Shown here: positions 1-7,823 of the stretch, in pieces
Layout of the letters: each line of letters opens with the position of its first letter
Numbering within the stretch: position 1 is the stretch's first letter
Source of the DNA: Pandoraea norimbergensis
GTDB lineage: Bacteria > Pseudomonadota > Gammaproteobacteria > Burkholderiales > Burkholderiaceae
Direction of reading: 5' to 3'
DNA length: 64,000 nt
Assembly: GCF_001465545.3 (NCBI RefSeq)
Contig: NZ_CP013480.3
Span: forward strand, 1,426,001-1,490,000
The notes under the pieces: model-generated
Databases searched by the model: none
Told to the model about the DNA's origin: nothing
Seen by the model: only the letters and a program-made list of their open reading frames with translations
Position numbers and translations under genes: made by a program

Positions 1-267
1 GCCGCGCTCCATGATGAAACCGATGGCCCCGCCCGCGACCATCGCCGCCAGCACGAGCAACAGGTAGCTCACGTAGAGGTTGCCGCCCTGGGCAACCCAC
101 GGGCCGATCAATGTCACGCCAGCGTACGCGCCAAGCGCGTAGAGGCTGCCGTGCGCCATATTCAAGATTTTCAGCACGCCGTAGACGAGGGTCAGTCCCA
201 GAGCAACCAGGAACAGCCACGCGGCGTACATCACCCCGTCCACCAGGACGGCGTAGATCTGCGACAT
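1..267 (-). CDS. Branched-chain-type ABC transporter permease (LivH family), 3' part missing
   Basis: Inner-membrane permease subunit of a branched-chain amino acid type ABC importer. The 89 visible residues begin MSQIYAVLVDGVMYAAW and contain the family motif GLTLVYGVLKILNMAHG near residues 28-44, then hydrophobic membrane segments. The gene runs off the left edge, so about two thirds of the protein is missing. The start is supported by an AAGGAGAA ribosome binding site about 6 bases upstream. It lies downstream of the binding-protein gene in the same leftward operon, so both should serve one transporter. The substrate cannot be read from the sequence. Confidence 0.9.
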   Translation of the reverse strand, partial: MSQIYAVLVDGVMYAAWLFLVALGLTLVYGVLKILNMAHGSLYALGAYAGVTLIGPWVAQGGNLYVSYLLLVLAAMVAGGAIGFIMERG

Positions 268-287
268 CTCGCATTCTCCTTGGAACG

Positions 288-324
288 CAGAGCGGGCAGC
301 GCGCGATACACGGCGCCCGCCCTG
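288..324 (-). other. Intercistronic hairpin between binding-protein and permease genes
   Basis: The arms 288-297 and 315-324 form a 10-base GC-rich inverted repeat with one mismatch and an 18-base loop. There is no T tract. Such hairpins between an ABC binding-protein gene and its permease genes often protect the upstream mRNA and raise binding-protein yield; that role is inferred here. Confidence 0.4.
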
Positions 325-378
325 CGGGTACGACTCAAGCTTGCTTTGTTACGTTGAAGCAGCGAAGGCGTGATGGCC

Positions 379-1689
379 TTAGTGCTTCAGGCCGCCCTTG
401 ATCCAGTCGGCCGACTTCACACCTTCGGGCGGCGTGACTTCTGCGATCGAGTACTGCTTCACGTCCGTCACGGTGACCTTGCCGTTCACGTTCTTCACGA
501 TGCCGAACGCGGTGCCTTGCGCGGCCTGGTGACCCTTGCCCAGCGTCAGACCGATCTTGCCGGCCGGGGCTTCGAAGGCGAGGTGTTCGAACGAGGCGAT
601 GACCTGCTCCGGCGTCGGCTGCTTGCCGCCGTTAGCGGCCTGTGCCTTCTCGTAAGCGGCCTTGAGCGCGAGAATGCTCTGGTTCATCTTGTACGACGGG
701 TAGCTCGGCGTGTCGTTGAACTTGGCGCTGTAGGCCGTGCGCAGCCAGCGGTTCAGCGCGTTGTCCGGCGCGAACATGCCGTACATGCCGCGAGCACCGA
801 TGATCACGCCGTCGGGCAGACGCGTCTTGCCGTGCGTGGCCGTCTCGCCGGCGGTCAGCACCGTCAGCGACTTCTTGAACAGATCGCGCGGACCGGCCTG
901 CACCACGAGGCCTTCCAGATCGCCACCCCAGAAGCTGGAGTGCAGCACGTCCGGGTGGGCGGCGAGCAGGCTCGAGATGCCGGCGTTGTATTGACCCGCG
1001 CCCAGTTGCGGCATTTGCGAGCTGACCGACTTGGCGTTCGGCTTGAGCGACTTCAGCGTGCCTTCGAAGTCGGCCCACGCGTCCTGACCCCACGCGTAGT
1101 TCTGGTTGATACCGGCGTACGTTTGCAGATCGGGCTTGCGCTCGGCGACATAGCGGGCGGCGCCCACGTTATCCATCGTGGCGGTCGCCACCGGGCGGAA
1201 CACGTACTTGAAGCTCGCGTCTTCGAACACGCGCGGCGTGCCGCAATCGAAGAACAGCGTGACCTTTTTCATTTCTTCGGCCACCGGCGCAATCGCCAGA
1301 CAGTTGCCCGAGGACGTGTAGCCGACCACATAGTCCACGCCCTGATTCAGCAGGTTGCGGTACTCGCTCACTTGCTTGCTGGTGCTACCGGCTTCGTCGA
1401 TGTAGACGAGCTCGATCGGTGCACCACCGAAGCCCTTGGCGGCGTACGGTGCGGGCACCTTGCCGGCGTTGAGTTCTGCGGCCGTGACTTCGGCGGCGTT
1501 CTTGGCGGGCACGCCGAACGGGCCTGCGGCGGCGCCCGACATGAACGTGACGATGCCGATCTTGATCGGCTTCACGGCCGGGGTCTGGGCTTGTGCCGTA
1601 CCGGCAACCGAGGCAATGGCGGCGGCGGCCGCGAAGGTCGCGGTAGCGAGGGCGAGCGGCTTCATGCCGCGCTGGATCACGCGCTTCAT
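379..1689 (-). CDS. Branched-chain-type ABC transporter substrate-binding protein
   Basis: Periplasmic ligand-binding protein of 436 residues, Leu/Ile/Val-binding (type I periplasmic fold) family. The N-terminus is a signal peptide with basic start, alanine-rich core and an AQA-type cleavage site near residue 35. The mature part opens with KPIKIGIVTFMSGAAAGPFG, typical of LivK-like proteins, and carries the hinge region VVGYTSSGNCLAIAPVAEE. The ligand cannot be assigned; the gabD neighbour makes a C4 or C5 amino or hydroxy acid plausible. It sits 81 bases after gabD and 111 bases before the permease gene, all leftward, so probably one operon. Confidence 0.9.
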   Translation of the reverse strand: MKRVIQRGMKPLALATATFAAAAAIASVAGTAQAQTPAVKPIKIGIVTFMSGAAAGPFGVPAKNAAEVTAAELNAGKVPAPYAAKGFGGAPIELVYIDEAGSTSKQVSEYRNLLNQGVDYVVGYTSSGNCLAIAPVAEEMKKVTLFFDCGTPRVFEDASFKYVFRPVATATMDNVGAARYVAERKPDLQTYAGINQNYAWGQDAWADFEGTLKSLKPNAKSVSSQMPQLGAGQYNAGISSLLAAHPDVLHSSFWGGDLEGLVVQAGPRDLFKKSLTVLTAGETATHGKTRLPDGVIIGARGMYGMFAPDNALNRWLRTAYSAKFNDTPSYPSYKMNQSILALKAAYEKAQAANGGKQPTPEQVIASFEHLAFEAPAGKIGLTLGKGHQAAQGTAFGIVKNVNGKVTVTDVKQYSIAEVTPPEGVKSADWIKGGLKH

Positions 1690-1770
1690 ACTGGTTTCCT
1701 TTGGTGGTATTGCGACTTGTGTCGTGTTATCGGTCTAGTGCCGTTAGTGGGTGCCTGTTCGTACCGGGCA

Positions 1771-3219
1771 TCACACTTGCAGGCACAGATACTTCAGTTC
1801 GAGGTATTCCTCGATGCCGTAGTGCGAGCCTTCGCGGCCCACCCCGGATTGCTTGATGCCGCCGAACGGGGCGACTTCGTTGGAGATCAGCCCGGTGTTC
1901 AGGCCGACCATGCCGTACTCGAGGGCTTCGGCCGTGCGCCATGCGCGGGCGATGTCGCGCGTATACAGATAGGCAGCCAGACCGAATTCGGTGTCGTTGG
2001 CGAGGGCCACGGCGTCGATGTCGCGCGTGAAGCGGAACAGCGGGGCCACCGGGCCGAAGATCTCTTCGCGCGCCACGCGCATCTGCGAGGTGGCGTCGGC
2101 GATGATCGTCGGTGCGTAATACGTGCCGCCCAGCGCATGCGCTTCGCCGCCGACGAGCACTCGGCCGCCACGCGCCTTGGCGTCTTCCACCAGCGTCACG
2201 ACCTTTTCCACGGCCTTGCCTTCGATCAGCGGGCCGATGACCACGCCGTCTTCCAGACCGTTGCCGACCTTCATTTCGGCCACACGCTTCGCAAACTTCT
2301 CGGCGAACGCGTCGTACACGCCGTCCTGAATATAGAAGCGGTTCGCGCACACGCACGTCTGACCGCCGTTGCGATACTTCGCGGCAATCGCGCCTTCGAC
2401 GGCGGCGTCGAGATCGGCATCGTCGAACACGATGAACGGGGCATTGCCGCCCAGTTCCAGCGACAGACGCTTGATCGTCGGTGCGCATTGCGCCATGAGC
2501 AGACGGCCTACGCCGGTCGAGCCGGTGAACGACAGCTTGCGCACGGTCGGGTGTGCGGTGAGCACGCCACCGACGGCGCGCGCGTCACCCGTCACCACTT
2601 GGAACACGCCTGCGGGAATGCCGGCACGATGGGCCAACTCGGCGAGTGCGAATGCGGACAGCGGGGTGAGTTCCGACGGCTTCACCACGATGGCGCAGCC
2701 GGCGGCGAGCGCGGGCGCGACCTTGCGCGTGATCATCGCGGCAGGGAAATTCCACGGCGTGATGGCGGCGCACACGCCGACCGGTTGCTTGATCGTGACG
2801 AGACGCTTGTCGGCCGCCGGGGTGGCCAGCACGTCACCATCAATGCGCTTGGCTTCTTCGGCAAACCACTCGATGAAGCTGGCTGCGTAGGCGATTTCGC
2901 CGCGCGACTCTGCCAGCGGCTTGCCCTGTTCGCGGGTCATCAGATACGCGAGATCGTCCGTGTTGGCGATCATCAGGTCGAACCAGCGGCGCAGCACGGC
3001 GGCGCGCTCCTTGCCGGTGCGGGCAGCCCACGGCTTCTGGGCGGCTTCGGCGGCAGCCACGGCACGGGTGGTTTCTTCCGCGCCGAGTTCCGGCACGCGG
3101 GCCAGCACTTCACCCGTGGCGGGGTCGAGCACGTCGAACGTCTTGCCGCTGTCGGCAGCGATCCACTGACCGTCGACCCAGGCGAGTTGCTTGAAGAGGG
3201 TGGTGTCTTTGAGTTGCAT
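1771..3219 (-). CDS. gabD: NAD(P)-dependent succinate-semialdehyde dehydrogenase
   Basis: Aldehyde dehydrogenase of 482 residues that oxidises succinate semialdehyde (or glutarate semialdehyde) to the dicarboxylate. The fold is intact: cofactor-site Lys180 in VVKPSE, FTGSTGVGR at 231-239, the general base Glu255 in LELGG and catalytic Cys289 in GGQTCVCANR, where the C-x-C pair is characteristic of GabD-type enzymes. I start at MQLKDTTLFKQL because the family begins there; the frame stays open 33 codons upstream. First gene of the leftward operon with the ABC transporter, divergent from an IclR regulator, which suggests uptake and oxidation of one compound (inference). Confidence 0.9.
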   Translation of the reverse strand: MQLKDTTLFKQLAWVDGQWIAADSGKTFDVLDPATGEVLARVPELGAEETTRAVAAAEAAQKPWAARTGKERAAVLRRWFDLMIANTDDLAYLMTREQGKPLAESRGEIAYAASFIEWFAEEAKRIDGDVLATPAADKRLVTIKQPVGVCAAITPWNFPAAMITRKVAPALAAGCAIVVKPSELTPLSAFALAELAHRAGIPAGVFQVVTGDARAVGGVLTAHPTVRKLSFTGSTGVGRLLMAQCAPTIKRLSLELGGNAPFIVFDDADLDAAVEGAIAAKYRNGGQTCVCANRFYIQDGVYDAFAEKFAKRVAEMKVGNGLEDGVVIGPLIEGKAVEKVVTLVEDAKARGGRVLVGGEAHALGGTYYAPTIIADATSQMRVAREEIFGPVAPLFRFTRDIDAVALANDTEFGLAAYLYTRDIARAWRTAEALEYGMVGLNTGLISNEVAPFGGIKQSGVGREGSHYGIEEYLELKYLCLQV

Positions 3220-3317
3220 GGTGGTGAGCCGGGGACGCCGGCAGAAGTCGTTGATGGAATGACGCGCCACGTGGATACCGAGGTCTCCACTCACTCGGCT
3301 GGCGGCTTGCCGTTCCA

Positions 3318-3370
3318 TCTATTGAACGGTATTCTATGTATTGAATTGAATTCTACGTATTGAACGGTAT
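3318..3370. promoter_or_regulatory. Repeat-rich divergent promoter region, candidate IclR operator
   Basis: The AT-rich patch between gabD and the IclR gene holds the 13-base element TATTGAACGGTAT twice, at 3320-3332 and 3358-3370, exactly 38 bases apart. Between them lies the palindrome GAATTGAATTC within TATTGAATTGAATTCTACG. The surroundings are GC-rich, so this patch stands out. IclR proteins bind as dimers of dimers to paired sites, which fits. Assignment to the adjacent regulator is inference. Confidence 0.45.
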
Positions 3371-3505
3371 CGGTGCAACTAGGTGGTTTTCCTAGGGCGG
3401 AATGAGAATAACTTCCCCGTACCATGCTGGCGGCACGCCACCGGGCGAGCCGTTGTTTCACGCCGTTTTTCAGTTACCCACTTCCCTGAAGCCGATTTCC
3501 GATAC

Positions 3506-4351
3506 ATGCCCAAGCGCAAACTCGACGTCCCCGCCAACACGACTCTCGCCGCCCATGCCAACACGGCTCCCGAGGCAGAGCCGCTCAAGACCACGGCCCC
3601 GGCGGTCGTGCGCGCGGTGAATATCCTCGACGTGATCGCCGCGTCGAGCGAGCCCGTGGGGCTGGCCGATCTGGCGCGCGAGACAGGCGTGCCCAAGAGC
3701 ACGCTGCACGGGCTGTGCGACACGCTGGTCAAGCTGCGGCTGGTCAAGCGTCACGCCAATGGCGGCATGACGATGGGCTCGTACGTGATGGGGTGGGCGA
3801 ACGCGTTCCTGTCGCAGACGAACATCACCGAGGAGTTCCGCGCGGTGTGGGAGGACTCGCGGGCGTTTGCGCAGGAGACCGTCACGCTGTCGGTGCTCGA
3901 TGGCGCCGAGGTGATCTATCTCGCCTGTCACAACGGCAACCGTCCGTTGGGTGTGACGTTCCGTATCGGCATGCGCTTACCCGCCCCCTACACCGCCACC
4001 GGCAAGGCCATGCTCTCGACGCTGCCCGCGCATGAAGTCGCCGATCTGCTGGCCGGTGCGTGGCCGGCACCGCTGACCAAGGCGAGCGTGGCGACATATC
4101 CGGCGTTGTCCGACGAGATGGCGCAGGTGCGCCGCGATGGGTATTCCATCGACAACGGTCAGATGCGTGAAGGGATGATCTGCTTTGGTGCGCCGGTCTT
4201 CGACGCGTCGGGCGAGCACGCGGTGGCGGGGCTGGCGGTGAGTTTTCTGACCAACGAAATCGATGCGGTCACGGGCGAACGTATTGGCCGGCAAATGCGC
4301 GAACTGGCCGACCAGTTGTCGATTCGTCTGGGAGCGCCGGCCCGACGCTAA
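3506..4351 (+). CDS. IclR family transcriptional regulator
   Basis: DNA-binding regulator of 281 residues. An N-terminal winged helix-turn-helix (ILDVIAASSEPVGLADLARETGVPKSTLHGLCDTLV, about residues 35-75, quoted in parts) is followed by the IclR effector-binding domain with GMRLPAPYTATGKAMLS. I chose the ATG that gives MPKRKLDVPANTT; an in-frame GTG 41 codons upstream is possible but would overlap the repeat-rich promoter patch. Divergent from gabD and the ABC transporter genes, its likely targets. Confidence 0.88.
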   Translation: MPKRKLDVPANTTLAAHANTAPEAEPLKTTAPAVVRAVNILDVIAASSEPVGLADLARETGVPKSTLHGLCDTLVKLRLVKRHANGGMTMGSYVMGWANAFLSQTNITEEFRAVWEDSRAFAQETVTLSVLDGAEVIYLACHNGNRPLGVTFRIGMRLPAPYTATGKAMLSTLPAHEVADLLAGAWPAPLTKASVATYPALSDEMAQVRRDGYSIDNGQMREGMICFGAPVFDASGEHAVAGLAVSFLTNEIDAVTGERIGRQMRELADQLSIRLGAPARR

Positions 4352-4678
4352 GCCGGCCGAACGACGCGACGACAAAACCCATGCTGGCGGCCCGGCTATT
4401 GCGGTTATTGGGCCAGTGCGGCAAACCTCAGGCGCGAACGCTGTCAGCTTCGCGCCATTTTTCTGTCAGAACAATGTAATGGCCCGGACAGCGTGGCGTG
4501 GCCGTCCGATTGTTATCGTTTACGGAACAGTCATGTTCACGAATGCGGGCTATCCCCTAAGGGTTATCGCTGGCATCATCTGGCCTTGACTGATGTCCAG
4601 ACAGCCAACGGAAGCGAAGGGAAGCGCGATCCGGGCGGTGCCATGGGGCGGACATCCTGAGTTAGGAAGCACTACGCC
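4352..4678. other. Intergenic region, no gene seen
   Basis: The 327 bases between the IclR gene and the flavodoxin-like gene show no ORF I can support. It contains AT-richer sequence around 4505-4575, including TGTTATCGTTTACGG and a short CCCTAAGGG palindrome near 4555, which may hold the promoter of the downstream gene. A TAGGAAG ribosome binding site precedes the ATG at 4679. Confidence 0.4.
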
Positions 4679-5317
4679 ATGTCCAATATCGCAATCGTTT
4701 ACTACTCGCAAGGCGGCGCAACCGCCATGATTGCCCATTCGGTTGCCCAAGGCGTCAACGACGCCGGTGCACACGCACAGTTACTCAGTATCGAACCGCA
4801 TCAATTGATCGACGGTCAGTGGCACGACGAAATGATGCTGGCGCGTCTGGCGAATGCCGACGCCATTATCTTCGGTGCCCCGGCGCTGCAAGGCGGTATC
4901 GCTGCGCCGCTCAAAGCTTTTGCCGACGCCACGATGGATATGTGGCGGGCGAGCAGTTGGCGCAACAAGGTGGCAGGCGGGTTTTCGTTCAGCTACCGTC
5001 CGGGCGACGACAAGCGCAACACGCTCGACTATTTCGCCGCACTCGCCGCCAAGCACGGCATGGTGTGGTCCGACCCGGAAGACCCGGACACGCCGGACGA
5101 AGGGCTGCATGCCCGCCGTCTCAAAGACTTCGTGAGCGTGACGGGTCAAGGGGTGGAAGCTGACGCGGCTTACGCGCTCGATCCGGCGGATGTCATCGCC
5201 GGCAAGCAATACGGCCGTAGTGTGGCGGCGCTCGTCGCGCGTCTGGCCGGTGAAGTGCTGGAATCGCCCGCCGTGCTCGCACGCCGTGCGCGGGAGGCTG
5301 CCGAGCGCCGGCTGTGA
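4679..5317 (+). CDS. Flavodoxin-like NAD(P)H:quinone oxidoreductase, WrbA type
   Basis: Flavodoxin-fold protein of 212 residues. The N-terminal beta strand and phosphate-binding loop VYYSQGGATAMIA fit FMN binding, and GAPALQGGIAAPLKAFAD near 67-85 corresponds to the WrbA flavin loop. The family makes two-electron reductions of quinones and protects against redox cycling. The segment after residue 95 (FSFSYRPGDDKRNTLDYFAAL) departs from classical WrbA, so a related flavodoxin subgroup is possible. Stands alone between the IclR unit and the convergent GntR gene. Confidence 0.75.
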   Translation: MSNIAIVYYSQGGATAMIAHSVAQGVNDAGAHAQLLSIEPHQLIDGQWHDEMMLARLANADAIIFGAPALQGGIAAPLKAFADATMDMWRASSWRNKVAGGFSFSYRPGDDKRNTLDYFAALAAKHGMVWSDPEDPDTPDEGLHARRLKDFVSVTGQGVEADAAYALDPADVIAGKQYGRSVAALVARLAGEVLESPAVLARRAREAAERRL

Positions 5318-5367
5318 GGCGCCCGGCGTCGGCCGGGGAGGGTGCGCGCCTAATCGACTAAATCGAC

Positions 5368-6084
5368 TTAGTCGTTGCGCACGTCCCCGACCGGCTCCGC
5401 ATGAATCTGCAACACCGCATCGCGCTTGGCGAGCAGGTGCTTGCGCAAAATCTCCGATAGCCGCTTACCGTCTTTCGCTTCGAGTGCGGCAATCATCTGC
5501 TCATGCTCGTCGATGGCCCGATCCCACTTATCAGTGCGGAAGTTCGAGCGAAAGCGCAGCGCCATCAAACGGCGATTGATCGAAATGTACGTCTGACGCA
5601 ACGCCCCGTTGCGCGCGGCTTCATTGATCCGATCGTGAATCTCCTGATTACGCGCGTAATACCCCGGCAGATCGTGCTGCGCACGACACGCCAGCATGGC
5701 GTAATGCAGCGCCTTGATCTCGGCCAGTTCGACGGCAGTCATCCGCTCGGCGGCCAGCTCACCAGAAAACCCTTCGAGCGCACTCATCAGCTCGAACGTC
5801 TCCCAGATCTCCTTTTCCGTCATGCGTGCCACGCTCGCCCCGCGATTCGGCGCGATGTCGATCAGCCCCTCGGCGGCGAGCACCTTGAACGCTTCACGCA
5901 ACGGGGTGCGCGAAATACCCAGCGTCTCGCATAGCTCACGCTCGTTGAGCTTCACCCCCGGCGCGAGCACGCCTTCGATGATGAGCTTGCGCAGGTGTTC
6001 GACCACGGTGTCGTGCAAACGCAGGCGTTCCACGCGTGGGATCTCGGTTCCGGTAATCGTCGGCAAGTCTTCCATCTTTTGCAT
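5368..6084 (-). CDS. GntR/FCD (FadR subfamily) transcriptional regulator
   Basis: Repressor of 238 residues: a GntR winged helix near residues 15-80 (LNERELCETLGISRTPLREAFKVL, in parts) followed by an all-helical FCD ligand domain with the metal-ligand-like histidine pattern. The ATG at 6084 lies inside a TTTTGCATTCAAAA palindrome; a second ATG three codons in (MEDLPTI) would place the palindrome just upstream and is equally plausible. Divergent from the aminotransferase gene, whose leader contains the same palindrome, so it very likely autoregulates and controls the 6.2-13.5 kb operon. Confidence 0.88.
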   Translation of the reverse strand: MQKMEDLPTITGTEIPRVERLRLHDTVVEHLRKLIIEGVLAPGVKLNERELCETLGISRTPLREAFKVLAAEGLIDIAPNRGASVARMTEKEIWETFELMSALEGFSGELAAERMTAVELAEIKALHYAMLACRAQHDLPGYYARNQEIHDRINEAARNGALRQTYISINRRLMALRFRSNFRTDKWDRAIDEHEQMIAALEAKDGKRLSEILRKHLLAKRDAVLQIHAEPVGDVRND

Positions 6085-6091
6085 TCAAAAT
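6076..6091. promoter_or_regulatory. GntR operator copy 1, at the regulator's own start
   Basis: CTTTTGCATTCAAAAT is an imperfect copy of the perfect palindrome at 6211-6226 and overlaps the start codon of the GntR gene. FadR-subfamily operators are commonly palindromes of this length and AT-flanked form. The pairing with a perfect copy upstream of the divergent operon supports autoregulation. Confidence 0.65.
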
Positions 6092-6210
6092 CATCAAACC
6101 TTCATGGCGGCGATTGTACCGTACTGAATCCCGCTCCCGTCCCGCCCGGGTAAACACCTGTATTAAAAGTGTTTCTCACCCCTTGCGAGAATTTTCGGCT
6201 CTGCTAAAGT

Positions 6211-6226
6211 ATTTTGCATGCAAAAT
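6211..6226. promoter_or_regulatory. GntR operator copy 2, upstream of the aminotransferase gene
   Basis: ATTTTGCATGCAAAAT is a perfect 16-base palindrome, placed just before the AAGGAGAG ribosome binding site at 6231 and the ATG at 6247. Occupation by the GntR repressor would block transcription of the rightward operon. It matches the site at the regulator's own start in 14 of 16 positions. Confidence 0.75.
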
Positions 6227-6246
6227 TCAAAAGGAGAGAGTCGTTC

Positions 6247-7467
6247 ATGTTGAAGCTCGATTTCCATCCCTCGGGGCGCCACTTCCTGCAAATTCCCGGA
6301 CCGAGTCCGGTGCCGGATCGCATTCTGCGCGCCATGAGCTATCCCACCATCGACCATCGCGGCCCGGAGTTCGGCGCGCTGGGCCGCAAGGTGCTCGCTG
6401 ACATCAAGAAGATTTTCAAGACTGAACAGCCGGTGGTGATTTATCCGGCTTCGGGCACGGGCGCCTGGGAAGCCGCGCTCTCCAACACGCTCTCGCCCGG
6501 CGACACCGTGCTGATGTTCGAGACGGGTCACTTCGCCACGCTGTGGAAGAAGATGGCCGAGAACCTTGGCCTGAAGCCGGAATTCATTGGCCTGCCCGGC
6601 ACCGACGGCTGGCGTCAGGGCGTGAAGCCCGAGATGATCGAAGCGCGCCTGCGCGCCGACACCTCGCACGGCATCAAGGCCGTGTGCGTGGTGCATAACG
6701 AAACGTCGACCGGCGTGACTTCCGATATCGCGGCCGTGCGCCGTGCCATCGACGCCGCCGGTCACCCCGCGCTGCTGCTCGTCGATACGATCTCGGGTCT
6801 TGGCTCGGCGGACTACCGCCACGACGAGTGGGGCGTGGACGTCACCGTCTCGGGCTCGCAAAAGGGTCTGATGCTGCCGCCGGGGATCAGCTTCAACGCG
6901 GTCTCGCCGAAGGCGCTTGAAGCCGGCCGCCACGCGAAGATGCCGCGCGCGTTCTGGGGCTGGCAGGAAATCATCGAAGCCAACAAGAACGGCTACTGGC
7001 CGTACACGCCGAACACGAACCTGTTGTACGGCCTGTCGGAAGCGCTCGACATGATTCTCGAAGAAGGGCTGGACAACGTGTTCGCCCGTCACCAGCGTCT
7101 GGCCGAAGCCACCCGCCGTGCGGTGCTGGCATGGGGCCTCGAGATTCAGTGTCAGGACCCGGCGGTGTACAGCCCGGTGCTCACCGGCGTGGTGATGCCG
7201 CAAGGCGTGGATGCCGATGAGGTGCGCAAGCGCATCTACGAGCGTTTCGACATGTCGCTCGGTCAGGCGCTGGGCAAGATTCGCGGCACGATGTTCCGCA
7301 TTGGCCATCTGGGCGATTGCAACGATCTCACGCTCATGGCCACGCTCGCGGGTTGCGAGATGGGCCTGCAACTGTCGGGCGTGAAGCTGGCCGGTTCGGG
7401 GGTGGTGGCGGCGATGGCCTATCTGGCCGAAGCCAAGAGCACGCCGTCGCTCAAGGCCGCCGCCTGA
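6247..7467 (+). CDS. Class V PLP aminotransferase, serine/aspartate-glyoxylate type
   Basis: PLP aminotransferase of 406 residues in the serine-glyoxylate / alanine-glyoxylate / BhcA group, which makes glycine from glyoxylate using an amino donor. Visible: PGPSPVP near 17-23, TIDHRGPEFG at 34-43, PASGTGAWEAALSNTL at 67-82 and the PLP lysine Lys206 in SGSQKGLMLPPG. From memory it reads like both SgaA and the beta-hydroxyaspartate-cycle enzyme BhcA; donor specificity is open. The start is fixed by AAGGAGAG nine bases upstream. First gene of the operon with the MFS carrier, FAD/Fe-S oxidase and aldolase-type enzyme. Confidence 0.85.
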   Translation: MLKLDFHPSGRHFLQIPGPSPVPDRILRAMSYPTIDHRGPEFGALGRKVLADIKKIFKTEQPVVIYPASGTGAWEAALSNTLSPGDTVLMFETGHFATLWKKMAENLGLKPEFIGLPGTDGWRQGVKPEMIEARLRADTSHGIKAVCVVHNETSTGVTSDIAAVRRAIDAAGHPALLLVDTISGLGSADYRHDEWGVDVTVSGSQKGLMLPPGISFNAVSPKALEAGRHAKMPRAFWGWQEIIEANKNGYWPYTPNTNLLYGLSEALDMILEEGLDNVFARHQRLAEATRRAVLAWGLEIQCQDPAVYSPVLTGVVMPQGVDADEVRKRIYERFDMSLGQALGKIRGTMFRIGHLGDCNDLTLMATLAGCEMGLQLSGVKLAGSGVVAAMAYLAEAKSTPSLKAAA

Positions 7468-7823
7468 TCTGGCGATCGAACGACCCGGCGATCAGGGTGA
7501 ACAGGCCCTACGGTAGCGCCCCGATCTGGAGGCCGATTCTGTCGCAGACCGAATCGTTGATCGGGGCGTTTGCCGGTTTTTGCGGTGGCTTACCGCTGGC
7601 TTGCCGCTAGTCGAGCGGGTCGTTGAACGCCTTTACCTGAGACAGTTTTCGGGAAACGGGCGGGAATTACGGGGTATGCCATGCACGCCCTTGCAGTGAA
7701 TGCTTTGCTTGCAATTCAGCCGGCGCCGGGCCATGTCACAGAAACTGCCCGTGCCGCAGCAACACCTCACGCGCCGCCTGCTGCGAACGGGCGCGCCCTA
7801 CGGGCTGTTTCAGGAGACATGCA
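7468..7823 (+). other. Intergenic region with structured RNA element, no gene seen
   Basis: These 356 bases separate the aminotransferase from the MFS gene. I see no credible ORF. The region contains the nested inverted repeats listed separately at 7517-7577 and ends in CAGGAGAC, a ribosome binding site for the MFS gene. The length suggests the MFS-oxidase-aldolase genes may have their own promoter in the second half. Confidence 0.45.
7517..7577 (+). terminator. Nested hairpin with T-rich tail (terminator or attenuator)
   Basis: The outer arms CGCCCCGATC (7517-7526) and GATCGGGGCG (7559-7568) pair perfectly over 10 bases. Inside, CGATTC and GAATCG pair, and inside that GTC and GAC, giving a long branched-free stem. 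TTTGCCGGTTTTTG follows. This could end the aminotransferase transcript or reduce read-through to the downstream genes. Confidence 0.5.

Noticed and set aside
370..3363. A 997-residue open frame on the + strand
   Set aside because: It is antisense to the ABC binding protein and gabD, whose families and starts are clear. GC-rich codon bias creates long antisense frames.
4263..4589. A 108-residue + strand frame across the IclR stop
   Set aside because: No ribosome binding site, and it overlaps the IclR gene end with unusual composition.
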